36,799 nt of DNA from the NCBI GenBank assembly GCA_964514395.1, contig CAZEQK010000035.1, positions 1-36,799 on the forward strand, written 5' to 3'. This stretch comes from CAZEQK01 sp964514395. Its GTDB lineage: Bacteria; Bacillota; Bacilli; Tepidibacillales; Tepidibacillaceae. Every line of letters starts with the position of its first letter. Position 1 is the stretch's first letter. Under the pieces are notes generated by a model. The model had not been told where the DNA came from. It worked only from the letters and a program-made list of their open reading frames with translations, and made no database searches. The translations under genes and the position numbers were made by a program. Positions 32,054 through 36,799 of the stretch are shown one piece after another.

Positions 32054-33400
32054 ATGATTATCAAACTGAAGAAAACTCTACCTTTTATTACAATGGCTGG
32101 ACTTCTATTCCTGAACGTCCCTGCTTATGCAAACACAACTACACCACCGACAAATGTACAAACTACAACTACTCAGTCAACTGATACTACTACTCAAACT
32201 ACTACTGACACGACTCAGTCTACTGATACTACTGCTCAGACAACTACTGACACGACTCAGTCTACTGATGCTACTGCTCAGACAACTACTGACACGACTC
32301 AGTCTACTGATGCTACTGCTCAGACAACTACTGACACGACTCAGTCTACTGATGCTACAGTTGCAGCTGACCAGCAGGATGCAGGAGTCACACCTGATAG
32401 TGCTTTATATGTATTAGACCGTTTACTTGAAAAGATTCAAGTTACGTTTACTTTTAATGATGTCAACAGAGCTGCACTCCTCACTTCTATCTCCCAGGAG
32501 CGTTTAGCGGAAGCAAATTATTTAATTGATAAATCAAAAACAGATGAAGTTAGTTCGGATCAATGGGATAAGCTTTTACAAGGAGTTATTTCTGATTATA
32601 AGGATACTTTAGAAAGTGCCCTAAACAATGTTGAAGCTGCTGCTGTAAATATAAGTGATGATCAAAAACAAGCATTAGATAATGTATTAACTAAAATTGA
32701 AGAAAGTGCCGTAGATGCTAATGATCAATTACAACAAGATAATCAAGAGATATCAGATGTCATGGATAAAGCAATTTTAGTTGCAAATGTTGTTAAGGAC
32801 TTAGACAAAGAAAAGGTGAAAGAATTACGTGACAGCGGATTAGGTTTAGGTCAAATCTCTCAAGTATTTGCACTTGCTAAGGAAAGTGGTACAGATATTG
32901 AAGCTGTTGCAAAACTATATACAGATCAAAAATTAGGATTCGGTCAAGCAGCAAAGGAATTAGGTATCAATCCTTCTGAAATTGCGAAGAAAAAGATTGA
33001 AGAGAAAAAGGCTAAAAAGAAACATAATTCTGTGATGAACAAAGAAAACGAGGATCAGAATAATCAAGATTCTGCAATGGATAAAAATGCAGATGGAAAG
33101 AATGATATAAACGCTAATGCAACTATTGATGCACAAAGTTCAACTAAAATTGATGATGAATCAAATGATCAGAATAATAATGAAAGTATTAGTATTAATA
33201 CTCAAGGAAATACACATGTAGACATGAATAAAATAGATGAAAAGAAACAAGAGGTTCAGAAAAAGGCAGAAGAAATGAAGCAAGAACATGGTAAAAGTAA
33301 TGAAAATAAGAGTGGCAATGCAAAACATCCTTCAAATTTAAAATCAAAGGGTAATAAAGGTCATTATACTATTGAAAATGATGGAGATACCGAGAATTAA
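32054..33400 (+). CDS. Secreted DUF5667-like protein with Thr/Gln-rich repeats
   Basis: A protein of about 448 residues. A signal peptide (about 1-26, ending VPAYA) is followed by a low-complexity block of Thr, Gln, Ser and Asp with a 14-residue repeat (TTTDTTQSTDATAQ and variants). Next, residues about 110-250 resemble DUF5667, with the motif TPDSALYVLDRLLEKIQVTF and SQERLAEANYLI. A helical segment (GLGLGQISQVFALAKES) follows, then a long charged, disordered C-terminus rich in Lys, Asn, Glu and Gln. There is no LPxTG anchor. AGGAG lies 8 bases before the ATG at 32054; a GTG at 32045 is too close to it. It sits just before sigI-rsgI and may be a surface or secreted client of that system. Function unknown. 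Confidence 0.75.
   Translation: MIIKLKKTLPFITMAGLLFLNVPAYANTTTPPTNVQTTTTQSTDTTTQTTTDTTQSTDTTAQTTTDTTQSTDATAQTTTDTTQSTDATAQTTTDTTQSTDATVAADQQDAGVTPDSALYVLDRLLEKIQVTFTFNDVNRAALLTSISQERLAEANYLIDKSKTDEVSSDQWDKLLQGVISDYKDTLESALNNVEAAAVNISDDQKQALDNVLTKIEESAVDANDQLQQDNQEISDVMDKAILVANVVKDLDKEKVKELRDSGLGLGQISQVFALAKESGTDIEAVAKLYTDQKLGFGQAAKELGINPSEIAKKKIEEKKAKKKHNSVMNKENEDQNNQDSAMDKNADGKNDINANATIDAQSSTKIDDESNDQNNNESISINTQGNTHVDMNKIDEKKQEVQKKAEEMKQEHGKSNENKSGNAKHPSNLKSKGNKGHYTIENDGDTEN
32198..32365 (+). repeat. 42-bp tandem repeat inside the secreted protein gene
   Basis: Four units start at 32198, 32240, 32282 and 32324. Units 2 and 3 look identical and unit 4 is identical until its last codons; unit 1 differs at a few bases. 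Each unit encodes TTTDTTQSTD(A/T)TAQ and keeps the frame. The near identity at silent positions shows recent expansion, so copy number probably differs between strains. Confidence 0.92.
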
Positions 33401-33419
33401 TTTGTAGCTAATTGTTAAC

Positions 33420-33445
33420 ATACCCTTCTTTAATCAGAAGGGTAT
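33420..33445 (+). terminator. Terminator of the DUF5667-like gene
   Basis: A 10-bp stem ATACCCTTCT/AGAAGGGTAT with a 6-base loop. The T tail is weak (TGTTAT). Confidence 0.65.
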
Positions 33446-33457
33446 TGTTATATCACA

Positions 33458-33481
33458 ACCCCCAGTTTATAGCACAGCGAT
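33458..33481 (+). promoter_or_regulatory. SigI-like autoregulatory promoter of sigI-rsgI
   Basis: ACCCCC (33458-33463) is followed 14 bp later by CGAT (33478-33481). SigI promoters in Bacillus and Clostridium are described by an ACCCCC -35 and a CGAA-like -10, so this is a good -35 match and a near -10 match, at about 135 bp before sigI. Confidence 0.5.
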
Positions 33482-33615
33482 ACGTATATATTTTAGTAGA
33501 GCAATTATTATATTTTTTATTAAGTAGTACTATGTTTTAGCATTTTTTTATTAAGCTATATTCATCTTGAATTTGTTATAATTAGCTTAATGGAAAGATG
33601 AGGGGTGTGAAATTA

Positions 33616-34254
33616 GTGATAATAGAAGACAAAATAATACATGCAAAAACTAATAGTCACGCACTTAATGATCTGTTGTCAGAGTATAGACCATTTATTC
33701 AAAAAGTGGTTTATGATACCTGTCGTCGTTATGTTGAATGGGGCCGAGATGAGGAACTTTCCATTGGTTTACTTGCGTTTGAAGAAGCGGTTAACCGTTA
33801 TGAAGCTGATAAAGGAAGTTTTATGTCACTCGCTAGACAAATCATTAAAAGCCGTGTTATTGACTATTTAAGAAAAGAAAATAGACATAATCACTATGAT
33901 ATAGATGAGGTAAATGACTCAGTTATTGCTATTGATTATACCAATTTAATCGCTGAGGAAATTGCTGAATTACAGACACATTTATCAGGTTATGATATTT
34001 CCTTTCAAGATTTACCAGAAGTTAGCCCTGTAAAAAGAAAGCTTCGGGAAGAATTGAAGCAGGCTGCAGTTATAACGGCGAAGGATGAAGAGTTAATAAA
34101 TACACTACTAGATAAAAGACTGGTTCCAGTAAAAGCTATTGCAAAGAAATCAGGCATATCCTATAAAAAAATTGAAAGAAATAGATTATATCTAATTACA
34201 ATGGCATTAATTTGGCATTTAGACTTACCTTTACTTCAAGGGTATATAAAGTGA
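33616..34254 (+). CDS. sigI: RNA polymerase sigma factor SigI
   Basis: A 212-residue sigma-70-type factor of the SigI group. The N-terminal half has sigma region 2 (YRPFIQKVVYDTCRRYVEW, AFEEAVNRYEADKGSFMSLA, IIKSRVIDYLRKE), and the C-terminal SigI-C domain ends LIWHLDLPLLQGYIK. GAGGGGTG lies before the GTG at 33616; the ATG at 33598 has its purine run in contact with the start codon and is less likely. SigI responds to heat and cell-envelope stress in Bacillus and to polysaccharides in clostridia. The anti-sigma gene rsgI begins 11 bp on. Confidence 0.93.
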   Translation: MIIEDKIIHAKTNSHALNDLLSEYRPFIQKVVYDTCRRYVEWGRDEELSIGLLAFEEAVNRYEADKGSFMSLARQIIKSRVIDYLRKENRHNHYDIDEVNDSVIAIDYTNLIAEEIAELQTHLSGYDISFQDLPEVSPVKRKLREELKQAAVITAKDEELINTLLDKRLVPVKAIAKKSGISYKKIERNRLYLITMALIWHLDLPLLQGYIK

Positions 34255-34264
34255 GGTGTAACAG

Positions 34265-35593
34265 ATGAAAGAAGGAATAGTGTTAGAACTTGAAAAAAAT
34301 AAAGCTGTTATTATCACTAATAATGGTGAGTTTTTATCTGTACCTGCAAAATCCGACTGGCAGGTTGGTATAACCGTTTCGGTTTCTGACTTTGAAATGA
34401 AGGCAAACCAAACGAAGAAGAAAGATACAAAAAAGTACTCCTTTTATAGGAAAAGAAGTGTCTTGATTGCTATTGTTGCCAGTTTATTATTCTTCATCAT
34501 ACCCTTATCTAGCATTACAAAAGCACAATCCATTGTAACATTAGATATAAATCCAAGTATTGAAATGGTATTAAAAAATGGGAATGTTATTGATACTCAT
34601 CCCCTAAATAAAGATGGAGAAAATGTAATATCTCATCTAAATAACGAGCAAAAAACGGGAGCTTTGTACAAGGTAACATCAGAAATTTTAAATGAAGCTG
34701 AACAGCTTGGATACTTAAAACAGCAGGACAATAATGTCATCATGGTTGGCGTCTTAAATAATGATCATTCAGTACAATCAAATGAACTTAAAACCTATAT
34801 TAAGGATCAATTGACTGAGAAAAAATTAAATGCAGATGTTCTTGTGTTACAAGCAACGAAAACAGAAAAGAAACAAGCAGATCAAAAGGGCGTATCACTA
34901 GGAAAATATCTATTACAATCAAAAGAGAAAAAAGATGGGATTATCATTAGTGATGAAGAGCTTCAAAAGACAAGTATTAAGGATATCGTACAGCAGGTAA
35001 ATGAAGAGAAGAAAAAAAAGCAGAACGAAAGAAATAGTAAAGAAGATAAAAACACAAACAAAAATAAACAGAATAATGCAGAAAAGAATAATTCTGAAAA
35101 GAAAAGTAACAATGAAAATAATTCATCTATTAAACAACATGAGCATTTGCAGAATATAAAAGATCGTATGAAGGAAAAAATAAAACGTGGTTTAAACTTT
35201 AGAAATAAAACCACCAGTAAAGAAAAAAATAAGCAAAACCAAACGGATAATGAAAACAGTAAAAACAAGTCAGAACAAAAGAAGAAAACAGAATCGAATG
35301 ATGAACAGGATAATGACAATTCAATAAAGACTGGAACAAATAACCAAGGACAAGATAAGTCTAATAATAACGACAAAACTCAAGAAAAAAATCATACTGT
35401 ACAAAATCAGGAGAACGACAAATCAGATACCAATAATGAGGTTAAACAGCAAACAGAGGTTCACAATCAAGAAAATAACCAAGTTAATATCAAAAGCGAA
35501 GACAAAAAGGATAGTGAAGATAGCGAAGAAAAAGATGAAACTGATTTGAACAAAATGGTTCAAAATAACATTTTCTTCAATAACAATAATTAA
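34265..35593 (+). CDS. rsgI: Anti-sigma-I factor RsgI
   Basis: A 442-residue single-pass protein. The N-terminal RsgI_N domain (about 1-50) binds SigI in the cytoplasm. A membrane helix (about 65-84) follows, then the extracellular juxtamembrane domain with TLDINPSIEM. In that motif Asn96-Pro97 is the self-cleavage bond described for RsgI proteins. Residues beyond about 215 are a long disordered tail, extremely rich in Lys, Asn, Glu and Gln, with no carbohydrate-binding or enzymatic domain. The start codon follows GAGGTG. By the known mechanism, cleavage and then regulated proteolysis free SigI. Confidence 0.93.
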   Translation: MKEGIVLELEKNKAVIITNNGEFLSVPAKSDWQVGITVSVSDFEMKANQTKKKDTKKYSFYRKRSVLIAIVASLLFFIIPLSSITKAQSIVTLDINPSIEMVLKNGNVIDTHPLNKDGENVISHLNNEQKTGALYKVTSEILNEAEQLGYLKQQDNNVIMVGVLNNDHSVQSNELKTYIKDQLTEKKLNADVLVLQATKTEKKQADQKGVSLGKYLLQSKEKKDGIIISDEELQKTSIKDIVQQVNEEKKKKQNERNSKEDKNTNKNKQNNAEKNNSEKKSNNENNSSIKQHEHLQNIKDRMKEKIKRGLNFRNKTTSKEKNKQNQTDNENSKNKSEQKKKTESNDEQDNDNSIKTGTNNQGQDKSNNNDKTQEKNHTVQNQENDKSDTNNEVKQQTEVHNQENNQVNIKSEDKKDSEDSEEKDETDLNKMVQNNIFFNNNN

Positions 35594-35603
35594 TTTAGCG
35601 ACA

Positions 35604-35639
35604 GGAAGCATTTTTTATTAAAAATGTTTCCCTTTTTTT
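35604..35639 (+). terminator. Terminator of sigI-rsgI
   Basis: Stem GGAAGCATTTTT/AAAAATGTTTCC (one G-T pair) followed by seven T residues. Confidence 0.88.
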
Positions 35640-35645
35640 GTGTGC

Positions 35646-35670
35646 AAAATAAAAACGCCTTATCGGCGTT
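35646..35670 (-). terminator. Minus-strand terminator for the small secreted protein gene
   Basis: Stem AACGCC/GGCGTT (35654-35670), followed on the minus strand by TTTTATTTTG. The next gene upstream on that strand is the 66-codon gene at 35833. Between them, a further stem CGTCC/GGACG lies at about 35688-35702. Confidence 0.7.
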
Positions 35671-35832
35671 CATTACTAATATAATGGCGTCCCAGGAGGA
35701 CGTATAAAATAGCCTTAATATATTGATATAAGAATGTTTTATACCTTTCATGTGTAAAATTTGTGTAAAAAATTCCTTCATTAATATATCTATTCTGGAT
35801 AATGTTCACCTAATCTTCGATTGACCGACAAA

Positions 35833-36033
35833 TTAATCCTTTATTGGTTGACAAAAAGTTGTCTTTGGTATCTCAGATGTTCCTTCAAATTGCATACCAA
35901 AACGGTTTTCTAGTACTTGAGGATTATGGACAGGTGTTTCTTCAGCTTTTGAGATGTTTGGTATCATTGCTATAAATGAAACAACTAAAAAAGCAGTTAA
36001 AATAATAAATAATTTCATTCTATTTAGTTTCAT
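35833..36033 (-). CDS. Small secreted protein or pre-peptide
   Basis: A 66-residue product. An N-terminal signal peptide (about 1-30, hydrophobic core LFIILTAFLVVSFIAMI, likely cleavage after SKA) is followed by a mature part of about 36 residues that starts EETPVHNPQVLENRF and ends FCQPIKD with a single Cys. AAGGAGG stands 9 bases before the ATG, so translation is likely, and a minus-strand terminator follows. I do not recognise the family. Its size and layout suit a Phr-like signalling pre-peptide or a small exported protein, but no Rap, Rgg or PlcR-type receptor gene is nearby. Confidence 0.55.
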   Translation of the reverse strand: MKLNRMKLFIILTAFLVVSFIAMIPNISKAEETPVHNPQVLENRFGMQFEGTSEIPKTTFCQPIKD

Positions 36034-36297
36034 TAAATAAAACCTCCTTAATAAGTAGAATCATATCTAGTGTCCCCAATGTGGAACTGTAATTTGAACT
36101 ATCAATCCCACTATATTGACCTGAGTCCCAAGTAAGTACTGGTAGAATTCATTGTTAAAAGTTACTCCTTTTAGTTATACATATTTTAGAAATTCGACAT
36201 ACTTTTAACATATCCTTCTATCAATTTTTTAGGTGGTTTTTTTACGTAATAAAAAGCAAAATAAGGGAACTATATTAGGTAGAAAGGAGTTGAAAGA

Positions 36298-36400
36298 ATG
36301 TTAGATATAAGAGGGCCTGTCTCAAAAAAATAAAGCAAAGCAAACAATAACAAAATCTGATGATTTAAGATACCCTAATGCCGATGATATTTACGAATAA
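36298..36400 (+). pseudogene. Micro-ORF interrupted by a frame change
   Basis: AGAAAGGAG lies 8 bases before an ATG at 36298 that opens an 11-codon frame (MLDIRGPVSKK) ending at 36333. The stop follows a run of seven A residues. In the +1 frame, translation continues as KAKQTITKSDDLRYPNADDIYE up to the stop at 36398-36400. A hairpin terminator follows directly. Either a small gene of about 33 codons was broken by an indel in the A run, or the A run is a slippage site, or the 11-residue peptide is the product. Family unknown. Confidence 0.4.
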
Positions 36401-36422
36401 TAATCAAATAATCTCTGGACAA

Positions 36423-36456
36423 AAAATACCGCCCTTATGATTAGGGGCGGTATTTT
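36423..36456. terminator. Strong terminator after the micro-ORF
   Basis: A 12-bp perfect stem AAAATACCGCCC/GGGCGGTATTTT. The A/T ends make it usable on both strands; on the plus strand it closes the unit at 36298. Confidence 0.82.
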
Positions 36457-36663
36457 GTAATAGTCAATATTAAAGCTATTTCTAAACTCATCTAATAAGA
36501 CATGATTAATTCTTAAAAAAACTAATATAAAAAACTTCTACATTTTTTAGTATTTATTTCCTATTTTTGGATTTTTATCATGTAAAAAAGGATTTATAAG
36601 ATATATATAGAAATTAATATTATGGATAATAAATCCAAATATATAAATAAGAGGTATGTTTGA

Positions 36664-36756
36664 ATGTTAAAAAAGCTTAGTATTACTTCATTAGTTTTAT
36701 TATTCACATTAATAATATTTAGCAGTTCGGTATTTGCTATCACTCCTTTTTCATAA
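36664..36756 (+). CDS. Pheromone-like pre-peptide (signal peptide plus five residues)
   Basis: A 30-codon gene: MLKKLSITSLVLLFTLIIF, then SSSVFA and ITPFS before the stop. The first 25 residues are a complete signal peptide (positive N-terminus, long hydrophobic core, SVFA cleavage site). Cleavage there would leave only the pentapeptide ITPFS. AGAGGT lies 8 bases before the ATG. Short exported pre-peptides of this plan include the Phr, PapR and NprX signals of Bacillus, but those usually keep a longer pro-region. No receptor gene is seen before the window ends 43 bases later. It could also be the start of a gene truncated by an early stop. Confidence 0.45.
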   Translation: MLKKLSITSLVLLFTLIIFSSSVFAITPFS

Positions 36757-36799
36757 ATATAACCATTCCTTTCGCTTCGCTCAAGGCACAAAACGTAAT

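Noticed and set aside
31876..32184. A plus-strand 102-codon frame overlapping the start of the DUF5667-like gene
   Set aside because: No ribosome binding site, no recognisable domain, and it runs out of frame into the repeat of the real gene.
32198..32365. Tandem repeat considered as a CRISPR array
   Set aside because: There are no spacers: units are directly joined, keep the frame and encode part of a protein.
34963..35376. A 137-codon minus-strand frame opposite rsgI
   Set aside because: Its Leu/Phe/Ser-rich translation is the mirror of the Lys/Glu/Asn-rich RsgI tail, a common artefact.
36594..36791. A 65-codon minus-strand frame at the right edge
   Set aside because: It has no good ribosome binding site and is antisense to the better supported 30-codon plus-strand gene; its hydrophobic C-terminus mirrors AT-rich sequence.

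Overview
The window looks like chromosomal DNA of a low-GC, probably spore-forming Bacillota (order Bacillales). It is AT-rich with strong AGGAGG-type ribosome binding sites. It holds the tig-clpX-lonB-lonA-engB block familiar from Bacillus, including the sporulation-type LonB, together with a T-box leader, a SigI/RsgI pair, an FbpB-like microprotein and a menaquinol:acceptor bc complex of the Qcr type. I cannot name the species. No rRNA, tRNA, IS element, prophage or CRISPR array was seen; the content is mostly core metabolism and regulation.

Layout. 1-127 (minus): a structured RNA with its own promoter, running off the left edge. 230-3388 (minus): a DinG/XPD-type helicase with an N-terminal nuclease-like domain, then an AlaX-type alanyl-tRNA editing protein. 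3414-8033 (minus): a lytS-lytT two-component system, a structured region whose stems are arranged like a riboswitch with a terminator, then cstA (CstA/BtsT-type carbon-source transporter) and a small CC-motif protein. A near-perfect CcpA cre site and a LytTR-like site precede cstA. This reads as a pyruvate- or peptide-uptake module.

8235-11657 (minus): tatA, a small membrane protein, Rieske protein, cytochrome b6, a PetD-like subunit IV without cytochrome c, a small membrane protein, a broken glutaredoxin-like fragment, and a lipoprotein with two CuA-like cupredoxin domains that may take the place of the missing cytochrome c. 11822-14110 (minus): an OmpR-type regulator and its histidine kinase. 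14191-16759 (plus): proline-specific T-box and proS, then a PrcB-like lipoprotein. 17063-20600 (plus): nadB-nadC-nadA behind a candidate NiaR operator. 20837-23963 (plus): FbpB-like microprotein, HD-GYP c-di-GMP phosphodiesterase and an EamA transporter.

23968-31780 (minus): tig, clpX, lonB, lonA and engB, a protein-quality-control block. 32054-35639 (plus): a secreted DUF5667-like protein with a 42-bp tandem repeat, then sigI-rsgI with a SigI-like promoter. 35640-36799: a stretch of very small genes: a secreted 66-residue protein, a frame-disrupted micro-ORF with its own terminator, and a 30-codon pre-peptide whose predicted signal peptidase cleavage would release a pentapeptide, resembling a peptide pheromone.

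The strongest leads are the riboswitch-like region before cstA, the second structured RNA at the left edge, the CuA-like lipoprotein beside a cytochrome-c-less bc complex, and the pheromone-like gene at the right edge.
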